From: Triops longicaudatus
Taxonomy: Eukaryota; Arthropoda; Branchiopoda; Notostraca; Triopsidae
DNA: 64,000 bases
Direction: 5' to 3'
Assembly: GCA_022885665.1 (NCBI GenBank)
Contig: JAGQDJ010000056.1
Span: 186,001 to 250,000 of the forward strand
Both the position numbers and the translations under genes were made by a program. The notes beneath the pieces are model-generated. The model was not told the origin of the DNA. It was given only the letters and a program-made list of their open reading frames with translations, and searched no databases. Shown in pieces: positions 49,009 to 60,635 of the stretch; positions within the stretch are counted from its first letter, which is position 1, and every line of letters starts with the position of its first letter.

Positions 49009-50119
49009 CGTGTCACTTTCTAAGATAGCTGAAGCAATTTTATTTTAAGAAAGTGGTCAACCTTGTTCAGATGACCGTTACAATGTCACTGAGAAATTTT
49101 TAAGTTAAAACTTAGTTATGTAATTTGATTTCTGTGTGCTGTATGTCGCGTGATAGTCCTTGATATTTTCGTGCGTAAAGAAACTGTTTAAAATATGGGC
49201 TTTCTAAGTGTGAGTTACTATTTTTAGCAGAAGAAAAAAAGAACGAAAAGTAGTTCGAGTACGTGGCACAAAGGCGGCTATGGTTACCATGGAGTATTTT
49301 ATTTTTTCAGAAGAGTTGAGTAGCACGATACTGATTACATAAACGCAATTTTTCAATCTTTTATCTTACGCCTTATGGAAATGATTAACTAGGTTTCAGT
49401 GCCGAGCTCTTCCCTTCTTCTGCCCGAATTTATTTTCTGCCTTGCCTCCCTTTTTTTACTGAATAATATAAACCACATGAAAGTGAGCCAGAAGGAAAGT
49501 TTCTTTTCCCCATACGTGTCTGTGTGGAAATGGTTGCACGCGTCACAAAGAACACACATCTAACCCCGAAAACCTCGTTTACGTTACACTTCCAGCTTCT
49601 GCAGAACTCTTTATTGACTCCTTTAGGAGAATATTTTCTCACCTTCTTCCATTCAATTTTTGCACACGAATGCAAGCTTACAAAGACGGTCGCTACAACT
49701 GCAAACATTATTTTGTCATTATTTAGTGTTACTCCCGCGGGAGGTGAGCATTAATATAATATTTACTAAACCTCAAGGATGTGTAAAAGTACGCTTAAAA
49801 AGTCAAATATTGTGAGCTGAGTCAAGTTGAAGTAATAGAGTCCGATTTTGCACCAGCTTACGAGGACGTATCAGATTATTGGACCGTAAAAGTGGACGCA
49901 GAGAAGTTTTAGATGGCCTTCATATCTCTTGACAGTTCTCTACGAAACGACCGGTACAGGTGTTAGCTCGGTTAAAGAACCGTAAACTAAAAATGCATTA
50001 ACTGAACTTACGAGGAGGCTGTGATTTTTGCCGAAAGTGAAAAGCAATGACTCTTGGTATTACATTACATACTTTATAACGCCTTGAGTTCTTTTTGTGC
50101 TTCAATAGAATTCCACACT
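49009..50119. other. Non-coding
   Basis: Mirrored frames on both strands at 49430-49754, no domain recognised. Nothing else seen. Confidence 0.4.
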
Positions 50120-50942
50120 ATAGGAAAGACGGGACAGTATGGACACTTTTATTTTCGTTATTGTTTACTTCACGTGCATGCAAAGCCCTAGCCCAGCATT
50201 AAACTCGCTACGTGAGCTAGTGTCCTGGTTATAAAGTGAGATGCTTGACGAGGACGAAAAATAAGACCAGACGACCATGAAAACTAGAGGCTCCTTTAGC
50301 TGTACAAAATGTGGTGCAGGGTATGCAGTTTGTATTTGTGGAAGTTTGCGGTTTGTATTCTTACTGAAAAAAATGCTCGATTCTGTCCAAGTGTTTAACG
50401 AAAACAAGAGAAGGCAACGTTGCACAGGAGCGGCTGGGGAATAGTCCTACACCAATTTTCATCTGTTTTTCTATGGAGTGGTTGAATAGTTGCTAATTTG
50501 AATTGTGGCTTAAACAGCGTTGCCAAATCGTGTTCCATAGAGTGTTCTTCGCGCAAAAATAGTCCAGTCCAAAGTGTCTAAAAATCATAAATTTGGAGTT
50601 TTAAATGTCACGAAATAACTGCACAATGATTTTATAACTAATTATTACAGCGGTCATTCTCTAACTTCTCGTCTACACGTGTGATTTTTACTTAATTCTT
50701 AGTTACATAAATTGAGTGGTGCAATGAAATTACTGACCCGATTCTTAATAAAAGCTAAAAATTCAGATTTTATTGATTTTCTCTCGTACACAGGTTTCAT
50801 CTACGAAATTTCCCCATGTGGACTTCTTCGTTTTCACTGTCTGTATTTTTTGTAAATCCAAAATATTTGTTGTTTAGCAAGTTATGATTTTTTAACTGTT
50901 TGTCCGACGTGAAAACAGTCCCATCCCTCTTCTACTTCCAAA
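50120..50942 (-). repeat. Dispersed repeat DR1, copy c
   Basis: This is about 0.82 kb aligning to 16495-17440 and 25184-26175. Plus-strand landmarks are GGAAAGACGGGACAGTATGG, CTTCACGTGCATGCAAAG, ATAAGACCAGACGACCATGA, TATGGAGTGGTTGAAT, TTTGGAGTTTTAAAT and TTTGTCCGACGTG. The minus strand keeps an 86-codon frame at 50425-50165 that aligns with the minus-strand frame at 16703-16419. Confidence 0.7.
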
Positions 50943-53395
50943 GTACCTTAATTTTAACATCGTTCCCTAACTTTTCAATTAAATACATTTGGGAAAACAA
51001 GTTACACACACAGAATGGAGATCCTTTCGTGAAGTTAGAATAATTGATGGCCTAAAGGCAGATGTTTCTTGGAGACAAGAATCTCGACTTTCTGCCCTTC
51101 GAACAAGCATATCTAAGTCACAGAAAGACATTAACTTGTTTGCACAAACAAGTTTCGCATGCTACCTTAATGGGCTTTATGTCTGAAATCCTAATCGTCT
51201 CTACCTTTTTACGAATGCAGCAGTATAATTAATCATCAACAGGTTCGTTTCATGAATTTTTCAAATATTCATTCTTGCAGCATGAAGTAAATGCAGTTTT
51301 AATCGGAAAATTTCAGTGTTGCTACCATGTGGGTGTCCATAGACGGACATAGATGGCGGTACCCACGCTTGTGAATAACAGTTGACAGCCAGGCCTTCCA
51401 CTGTTGCCAAGCTGGCTCAAAGGATACAATCCAAGCTTGTAATCACCCAAAACATTCTCGAATAAGCTTTATTCGCCTTGTGGGGGCTGAGCTAATTAAA
51501 GAAGCAGCTATTTTAATTTGAAAAGTGTCCAGCTCGTAAGCATTTTTACAGCCAAAAGCTTTTGTCTCTAATTTTCCTGGAGATTAGTTTTTAAACATTT
51601 TTGTCTCTCCGGGCTTTTTTTTTTTACATTGTTCTCTCATTTTCAATTAGCCCTTATACATCCAACCAACTGGAAAGAGAAAATTACGCTTAAGTCGTTC
51701 TTAAACTACACGTTCCTGCCTCATTTGTCAAATTTCCTCAGTTTATTAAGCCGTTCCGTAACTCCCCACCCGAAAAAATATCGCCACTATCTTTCCACAT
51801 GCTCAGACTCCCACATCAGCGTGCTTCAGATACAAGGCAGAACCCAGGTGCGACATGGAGATTCACCAGAATTTTTGCTCTACTAAAAGAGAACGTCCAT
51901 TATATAAAACTTTTTTATGTTCTAAAAAAAAACTAAGGAAAAGCGAAAGTTATCAACAGTTGTGATACGGAAAGAATAGCAGCACATAGTCGTGCTTCCA
52001 ACATTTATTAAAAACCCTAACAGTTGGTCTTTTCCCATTTCTTGCATTTTTTTTTTTTGCATTGGTCCTATTTTATGGAGTTTTCCGATCTTTAGAAACA
52101 ATTTCCAAAGTTTCCTTTCACATGCAGCGAAACAGCATGCACGCTCTGTCGGAACAGGAAATGAAACCAAGAGGACTGGAAAGGAATTTAAATGTAGAAA
52201 AAATTGTAACCACCAGATTTAAGGATTTTCTTCTCCGCACCAGTTTTGAGTAAGTAAAAAATACACATACCAAAAAATGAAAACAAAAGTAGAAAGGGAA
52301 ATTAAAAAATGTATTATGAAATGAACCAACAATTAAACCTTCGAACAGAAAATTCTATAGTACAGCAAGTATTCTGTCAAACTGTTTGTGAGCACGCAAG
52401 TGTGCAATCTCGTTACAAACAAACTCTAGTGCTGTAAAAGTAGGAAGAAAAAGGAGACAATTTTATTTATATCCTTTTATGCACGATGGATCTTCGTTCT
52501 CGTACTTGGGACCCATCTTCCGTCGTCGCAGTTGACAAGCGTGCTAGACATTCCGGGAGAGTAATATTCCGAAGGATACATCAATACAGGCAGAATTGTG
52601 TCTGACTCTCCGGGAGAGCGAACTAATACTAAAAAAGGCCCAGCACAGGTGCGAGAACTTCGTCGTGATGTGCATAATACTACACGGGACTTAGATTTGA
52701 AAACCCTCAAGATAGAAAAAGAAATACGAGAAAATAAAGTTATGGAAATGACAAGTCAGACTTTGGAATATATGTTCATACCAAACCGTACAATTTTGTG
52801 CATACCTCTGTGGTATACTATGTATGTACACGCCGTACGGAAGTGTACAATTTGCCCCAGGCCGGTTAGAATGTGCTGTAACGCTAAGAAAACAGAAAAA
52901 TTCGAGCGAAACACAAATCTCTCGGGATTGCGTCAAGTTTATCTACCCTGCGTCTTTTCACGGACTTACCATTTTTTCTCCACTTTTTAGTCGTGAAGGA
53001 AAGTGAGCCCAAAGACACGTTTCTTTTTTTACTTGGGTTTATTTCGTTTTGGGGTGATGACCAAAGCCTTTGGTGTGAGGATAACGATGTGTTGCTAATG
53101 TGACAGATAATCCTTACCTGTGAATCTAACCCCACAAACGAAAAATTCATAAAAATAGATCGGCAGCAACATCACAATAAAAACACGATGAAAAATAAAA
53201 GTATTAAATATAGTAAAAAAATAAAATTGCTTCAATTAATTAAGGTGCAAAAAACAAAAAACTACACACAACTACCTAGGGATTAAACGAAAATATACAG
53301 TTATGAGTAGGAGATAAGTAGCTCTTAAAAAAGTTGCTACGATAGCGACTATAGAAAAATATTTTGACAAACTTCAATGATATAAAGAAACGTGC
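50943..53395. other. Non-coding
   Basis: No supported gene. Frames at 52477-52710 (minus) and 52598-52990 (plus) overlap and have no recognised domain. A 130-codon plus frame (MSDSPGERTNTKKGPAQVRE start) is the longest here and the only one I would recheck against a transcriptome. Confidence 0.4.
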
Positions 53396-53440
53396 AGTAG
53401 AAACTTCGTTATAAAGAACATTCATAGGAAGGGAAATTGC
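53396..53440 (+). mobile_element. Possible left end of a pogo-like MITE
   Basis: GCAGTAGAAACTTCGTTATA then AAGAACATTC matches the family terminal repeat closely. I could not find a paired right end, so this is a fragment. Confidence 0.35.
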
Positions 53441-53560
53441 TAGATTTTTTAAATTCTTTTTTGAAACGGTATTTTAGTTTATACTTTTTTAGACATTTTT
53501 TGTTGATATTCATTCGTAAATGCTTTTTCTTTTAGAAAAGGCGTGTTTTTTAAAATCAAA

Positions 53561-53625
53561 ACCATCGTAGCCAGGATTGTACCCAGGATGTTTTTTTTCC
53601 GGGGAAGGGGGGTAGCTTAAGGCCT
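53561..53625 (+). mobile_element. G-run element fragment
   Basis: ATCGTAGCCAGGATTGTACC then CAGGATG, a T-run and CCGGGGAAGGGGGG resemble the left part of the G-run family. It may pair with the end module at 54828-54900 as one 1.3-kb insertion, or be an independent fragment. Confidence 0.35.
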
Positions 53626-54827
53626 TGAAATCGTATTTTTTTATACTGTCTTAATAGGTCAAGCTTTTCGTTTATTATGCTAGAAAGCTTACCATAACTA
53701 TGTATAGAAAAAAATAATATCAAAACTAGAGAGAATTTTCAAAACTAAAAAAATAATTTCAAAACGCATCCAAACTAGAGAGATTTTTGTCAGTATTTAG
53801 CCTGCTACTATGACGAGGGTTTCATCCTCTACCCTATTAAGCTTATCGCCTACCCGCATGGTTTAAAGTGCGTAATCATGTCGCAGAAGTGTTTGCCACC
53901 GCCACCACTAGGAGAAATCGACGCCAGCGGCAATAAATGTAAATAAAATTAGCCTGTTCATGAGTGCTAACGAATTACTTATGAATATATTGCATCATGT
54001 TGCAAATATATAAAATAGTGATGTAGTTGTAAAATATAAATAGTGTAAAGTGTCATAAAAATATTAAAAACTATAAAATTATTTCAAGTTGCAAGCTGCT
54101 GTCATCCACAGAAAATAATTATCTCGACAGTAGGTTTCAATCTGTCGGTTTTCTTGAACTTGCACTCTGCTAGCTGTACCCAGCTGCTCAATAATGCTAC
54201 TCTGACGGTTTTCAGAATCAGAAACAAAGTTTTCTGTATAAATGACAGTGTTTGTGAAACTGCGTTTCCTCTTGAAACCTCTTGCAGGGAGCTGCCAAAT
54301 CCTCTCGAGCAGTTGAACACTACGGATTCTTAGAATTTTGCACCTTTGCTTGCTTACGAAAAATCTAATATCAAATTTGCGCTTCATGACTCACTCAGTA
54401 TAAGAATCATTGAGGTAAGGGATCGAGAACTCGCTAACAAGGCTTGACAATTTGTCGTTAAATAGCCTGCGAAGTCTCATATGAAACTAAGCTAGCTTAC
54501 TTCGGCAGCTATGAAAAAATTTTGTTTTCATTTTCTTCTCAATCCTTTCTTCATGAAAGGTAGGGGGAAAAGACGGAAAAAAGAAAAAACGGTACAGAAA
54601 TTTTACATATGGGGCAGAAACAGCGAAGGCCCGAAGGAACGCAGCGTGAAAGGAACGGATGGTTTCCCCAGTTCGCCTTTTGCATCGCTTTTCGGTAAGG
54701 AAAAAGAGTAAGGAGAAAATCTGGGGTGTTTTCTGAACTTCATGATGTTCATACAAAATGAATCTTAACTTATAATAAATTTATCAAGCGTTTTTAGTGA
54801 AAAAATTGTGTATTTTCAGTTGCCGTA
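53626..54827. other. Non-coding between two G-run modules
   Basis: It contains minus-strand frames at 54079-54387 (102 codons, MKRKFDIRFFVSKQRCKILR start) and 54487-54756 without recognised domains. Nothing I can support as a gene. Confidence 0.35.
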
Positions 54828-54900
54828 TACATTTCGGGGTGGGGGGTAAACCCCTATAATCCCCTTCCCCTGGGTGCGGGGGTGACCGTAGCCATAGCCT
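54828..54900 (+). mobile_element. G-run element, end module
   Basis: CATTTCGGGGTGGGGGGTAA, then ACCCCTATAATCCCCTTCCC, CTGGGTGCGGGGGTGACC and GTAGCCATAGCC. It aligns with the right end of 22139-22334 and with the end of 46940-47097. Confidence 0.5.
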
Positions 54901-57900
54901 ATTAACGATTAAATTTAATGAAAAATCATTTTGCATAGTCATCATTATAAGTAAACAGTCTGTCATAGCTGATATCAGTTATAGCATAGTTTTAATTATA
55001 TAAATAAGACTCATCAAATACTGAATTGCAATCGCTCAAAAAATTCTTGAAAATAAGTCAAAAGATCCAAAAATGTACAGAAATGAAAAATTAGGCAGAA
55101 ATGGGTAAAACTTAAGAAAAAGGAAGTGGGAAAAATAGAGGCAAAAATAGAAAAAGTATAAGAAACACTCTTAAAAAGGAAAATAGAAACAATGGTGAAG
55201 CAAGTGTAGGTGTTGGAAATAAAAAACGAAGTGAGATATAATAGAAATGCTAAGAAATGGTAAAAATGGCAGCAGTAAAAGAAATTGACATTATTTCTGG
55301 TCGGTGCAGAAAGAGAAACAGGCTAGAGAATTCGAGTTCCAAAATCTGGTTTATAACCCTACAGTTTTGCTTTTGACCTCCCGTCGCTTAAAGTACGCGC
55401 CACTGGGCGCCTGGCCAGCTAGTACATTACTGGCACTGACTTATCGAGGCATGTGTGTCCTTAACGTCTCTAGCTTACTTTAAACAATCCCTCAAAGAAT
55501 GCCAAAAAGGCCTTTTCTTTTTTTTATCAAGGAACTTTACAACAATGTGGTGGTAGGAAGGGTGAGAGGGTGGGGTTAAGGAGAGAAAACCCTATGGTCA
55601 AAATGGGGAAATGTTTGGAATCTTTCCCTTGGTAAGAAGCAAGGAGCTTTTCCCTATTCAAATTTTGATGGGAACCTCGTTTGCATGTCAATATGGCGTA
55701 TATGTTTCGCGGCCGTCATTTCTTGATGGCTTTATAATAGTAAATATGCGGCACATGCTTTTCCTATGCCCCACAACAATCTTCCCCCTTCCTGCCTTTT
55801 TTCAAGTTGTGTGCCAGAAATGGAAGCAGGACGCATCTTCAAAGCAAAGCTTTGATGTTCTAGTTCATGGATCTTAACCTATACAGGCCATTTTCCTTCC
55901 CCTCATCTCTGCGGAAATCTGGATCGCATTCTTGATGAAAGATGGATCCAGTTCACAAATGTATTATGAACAACGATCCCGCATGAAGGCCGAGTGTCTT
56001 GACCACTAGAGAAATTTGGCAATAAATAAACAATGAAATAAAACAAATAACATGATAGCACGAATCCATAAACGAAATTTGAACAAGGTAAAAAATATTC
56101 GTATCATATCACTGCTTCCGGTCACAAGGAAATTGACTGCATTGTACACATAATAAAAAATGAAGTAGCAATATCCCGACAAAATTACACTAAAAATAGA
56201 ACATCGTAGGAATACATTAGAAACCTTCCAGATCCGCAGTCCAGGAGGTTAATTGCTGCAGTCGTCTGTCTTGATTTTCTCTTTTGTGATAGGTACAGTT
56301 TCAAGCCGGAGTGATTTCAGACCCTTCGATAGTGATTAAATGACAGAGAGCAGAAATGTCCGGGGTCCAATTAAAGGCTGATATTGGAACAATGAAAGGG
56401 CACACAAGTGCTTTTCAATTAAATCGAAATGAGCTAGAAGCTCGAATCGTGTATCTTTGCCTTTCACCTCTGCCCATGTTGGACTGATGAAGCTCACTTA
56501 TCAGATTTAGTTGGCAGGGAAAGTGACAGCCCGGGGGTGAGTTAACTCACCCTCTCCCCGATCTTGTGTTTCTTGGGTTAGTGTGTCTCATCTTTGCGTT
56601 GCAGGCAAGTGCAATTGCTGGGGACCAGGGACTTGCCATTACAAGTCCGTGGACATGGGACAGTTCATTGCTCAAAGTAGACAGTGGACACAGGACAGGA
56701 GTTATTATTCCCAGACAGTAATTTCTGCTCTCGGTGGACCATATTTGAAGCAGACGGAACACTTAAGAGTGCAAACACGTATATACACATAGAACAGAGG
56801 ATAGTGAGATATCCTTGAGCCCCAAATCACTCCCTAGGGTCACTTGCACTTAGGTCATCGATCTCTCACTTTGACTCGCTTTGACTACAATAGACTTCAG
56901 TATGGGTGAACGGGGAAAAGGGACCCGGACCAAGAGGAAAGTTGCTTGTATGTTAACGTGACATTTATGAATGAAGGCCAGTCCCTTACCTCGGTTGACT
57001 TAACACGTGATGAAGCGATGACCTTTTTTACACTGTTCGACTGGTGTTTATAGGTGAAATATTGTCATGGACAAAATGCTATTAACTCACAGATGTTCGC
57101 TTACGTGATCCTTCGTCAGCCTACATTGTCATTGTTGTAAACATGTTTGTACCCAATTTTTTTCTGACGAAAATACTTCTGCTACAGGCTTATTCAGAAA
57201 TATATTTCCAATATTTGTCCTTCATTATACATTTTTGTATTACTCCTTATTTTTTAAACATTTTTCAATCCGTTTTTTAAGTATATATTTTTTTACACTT
57301 TTTTAACATATTATTTTGCGATAGTAGAACATGTTTTCATTCTACTATGTCAACCTTGATCAGCATGTGTAGGCAATAAACTAGGAATTGAGAAACATGA
57401 TAAAATTTTCCGACGGAAAATAGACTTTTGCGTCATAAAACGTTCGAAGTATTTCAATGGTCAACAAAATTTGGAAAAAGAAACTTTTTATACTTGTTGA
57501 AAAATGTACTGGAAGGTTTCCAGCAACAAAAAAATAAATATTTATTATTAATACCGTGTTTATAATTTTAACAGCTAATATTTATGCCACTTTTGATGAC
57601 GTTCAAATGGTATTAATTTTCCATGTTTGCAGTTTTCTTTCTGAACGTGGGCAGAACTCGCTTGAAAGCTCATAAATGAATGTAGTAAATGTTTGGGTCA
57701 AAAGTACCAAAAGCCAAGGACTTACCAACTCTTGTTTACCTCAGCATTCGGTATTATTTTCTATTTGAAATCGCTCTTTGAATAGACGTGGAAGTTTCCA
57801 TGTCAACTGAGTTGTTACTGAAAAAATTGTGTTTATTAATTATTGAGCAGATTTCACTTAAAGTATACATAGAACCTCAATATTTAACTCGCTTAACTAG

Positions 57901-59664
57901 AATTTGTTTATGCAAAAGAACTTTTCTGTCAATGCCCTGGAGTAAGGCGATGCACAGATTCGGGAGAAAATCGCAAGTTGTGGCCAAGTTAGAGAAATCT
58001 GTCGCACGCTAACGAGCAATTCACGGCAAGATGGAAAAGAAATCTTCCAAACTATTAATTATGGCTTCGTTTGGTGAGAAAACGCAGGAATTCCTTACAG
58101 AACAGCCGTTGCTTGTTTTGCTCCCTCACAAAAAAATAATCCTTTTCCAGGGGAAAAAATATCAAACTCACTAGCCTTTCATTCTTTATTAGAAAATTAG
58201 ACGTCTTTTATTTAATTTACTAGTGAAGTAATGATAAAACATTTAAAGTTTATAAGTATTACAAAATTGAAGTCTTAGAAACCCCTTCACTAAAATTCAT
58301 GAAGGCCACTACTGGCGTACAAAATATTAATATTTAAGTCGTGATTTCACAATGACGCCTCTGCTCGATTTCCTTTTTCTTTTTACCTTAAAATCTTTAA
58401 AAATCACAGTATTGAAATAATATGATCGATTTTCGTTTTTCTGTAAAATAGAATATAGCCAAAATTCAACTTTTTTACAAATTTAACAAAAGATATTTTG
58501 AAGAACTAGTGAAGTAGATTTGCTAAACAGCAACTTTACTGTCAAAACGATGTCTTTTATTTTTAACCGTTTTTACACTATGACGTCTGACAATTTCACA
58601 TGTTATTCTCCCATACGGAGTTTGTATATACCAACGTCTTAAATCTAGAATTATTGTTACAGAAATCAATAGAGTTTCGAGATTAAATGTAGCTTATTTT
58701 TTTCCTTAGTAAACGAGTTTTACTCCGATTTAAACTCATGTCAAGCGCTAAAGTATTGACAAAAATGTAACTCAATACCTATTAAATTCTTCATGTGAAC
58801 TCATTTGGCTTTTAAGCAATACTGCAACCTAACGATCAAACGGCGTTTTCTGAACATACAAATAAGTAAAAAATCGTCAGGATCCCAAAATTACTCTCAT
58901 CAGCGTTACCTCATGTGTACAATCATTCTGTGTGCCGAGCAGGTTTTATAGTCTCATTCTATTTATACGTTCCCTTTTTGTGTCGCCTTTCCCTGCAACG
59001 TCACTAGCATAACTACCCGAGTTAGCTACTTGTATATTGCCGAAGGCAGTACCCGCTCCGCCACGGGGATAATGCCCGTATAATAAAGACACGAAATAAA
59101 TCATAGCCGCAGTTAAAAACACTCTACTTTGAGTAAGGGGAAAATTATAACTCTCCCTTTCACGCATCCCTTCCAGCCCCTAGTTTCTTGCCCCCCACGA
59201 GCCAGGAAAAAAAGCGATTAAAATTTCTTCGGCAAGGTAATAGAGCTTTAAAAATCGTTTGTAATCCCCCTTCTCCCCAGGCCTGCTGACGTCACTAGCC
59301 AGTAGTGCACCAAAAGGGAGGAGTTTCGGGAGCCGTAAAGTTGTAGCAATTTTCCCTTAATGCGATTCTCCAGCTCTAATACCCGAGTGTTTGTCTCCAT
59401 AAGCTAAAAATGGCAATTTCACGCGTACTTCTTTTTGCTTTAGAAAGGAGCAAACATGTCGGTCTGATTTTTAGATTGTTTGCTTTTAATTAAGCGGGGC
59501 GGTTTTGCGAAGTTCATTGATGGAAAGAAGGCATAAATGAACTGAAAATTTGTAACGAATATTAATAACGTAATACAGAATTTACGTTAATTAACAGTGA
59601 TATGATAATATTTAACAATAATATTTACTTTAAGTATTTGCATATTAAGTACGTTAAATAGATA
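54901..59664. other. 4.8-kb stretch without a supported gene
   Basis: Mostly AT-rich. The one item of interest is 56605-56717, which follows a good acceptor (TTTGCGTTGCAG) and is open in a Cys/Trp-rich frame (GKCNCWGPGTCHYKSVDMGQ), but the donor (ACA|GTAATT) is weak and no partner exon is seen. Confidence 0.4.
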
Positions 59665-59960
59665 CGTGAGGTGCACATATGGGTACGGGAGGTGCGTGTA
59701 CGCCATGTACATAGGTACGCTAGATGGGTGCATATTGTGCTTGGGGTACGTGTACATCAGCGATAAATGCTTACACGAGACTCGTGTACATGCAAAGCGT
59801 ATAGTTTCTGTTGAGGCGCGTGGACATATAGTACGTGCATATATGCTTGAGGTACGTGTAAATGTGGGTGAGATACTTCTATAAGTGATAAAATCCGTGA
59901 GTTAAACATGTGTGTACAATTGGTATATGCATATGTACTTGCGGTACGTTACAGTACATG
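59665..59960 (+). repeat. Irregular purine-pyrimidine repeat (GTACGTGTA/GTGCATAT)
   Basis: Over about 300 bp the words GGTACGTGTA, GGTGCATAT, GTGTACAT and GGTACG recur at irregular spacing (for example near 59747, 59850 and 59943). The alternating purine-pyrimidine run is reminiscent of degenerate (GTAC/GTGT) low-complexity DNA. A 72-codon frame over it is an artefact of this composition. Confidence 0.6.
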
Positions 59961-60463
59961 AAAAACTAGTAGCACCATATTAATAGCATACATTATTGAA
60001 AGAGTGTCCTTTCACGTGTTTCAAAGCCTAACCGTACAGCGTTAGTGAGCTAATGGACCCTGACAGCCATTTACCTTAAGGCGATGACGGTACCGCGAAT
60101 TAATACGGGATAAAAGAAAAATGGATCCTTGTGAAGATAGGAATGGGTACTTTCTTGAACCATCTATAGGAGTTAGTGACCAGAATTACTTTTTTGCCGC
60201 GTTCTCTCGTACTCTTAATGATTCTACCGAGTTTTAGCTAAAGACAACAGTAATCCCCATTACTGAGCTCCTCCCCCGTCTTACGTTTTCTCTAACGGTT
60301 ATTGCTTTTATCGGGCGTAAATGTCGAAGAATAACGTTGCAGACAAATACAACCGCGACTACTGGATTCCAAAAGACTACCCTAATGGTTAGCCTTTAAC
60401 ATTCTTTAGGAGAGATGGCGATTCTCTATAAAAATAGTGCACGGGTTTTTATTATGCTCCAAA
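59961..60463. other. Non-coding
   Basis: Nothing recognised in this 500 bp. Confidence 0.4.
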
Positions 60464-60635
60464 TACAGAAGAATCTTATTGTAACGAACCCCCCTATAAC
60501 GAACTGTCCGATTAAATAGAGGAATTTTAATGTAAAAAGTTGTGTAAATGTGTAAGAAATCAACTAATGTAGCAAGTTTCGGCAATAATGTTTTTTCCAT
60601 TACCATTGAGTTCGTTATAGCGAGGTTCTACTGTA
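60464..60635. mobile_element. Pogo/Tigger-like MITE, copy 5 (best preserved)
   Basis: This 172-bp element begins TACAGAAGAATCTTATTGTA then ACGAAC, and ends GTTCGTTATAGCGAGGTTCT then ACTGTA. The two ends are imperfect inverted repeats of about 24 bp (TACAG-AGAA-CT---TAACGAAC). Flanking TA fits TA target duplication. The CAGT...CCTCG...TAACGAA end is the type seen in pogo/Tigger (Tc1-mariner superfamily) elements. No transposase; mobilised in trans if at all. Confidence 0.75.
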
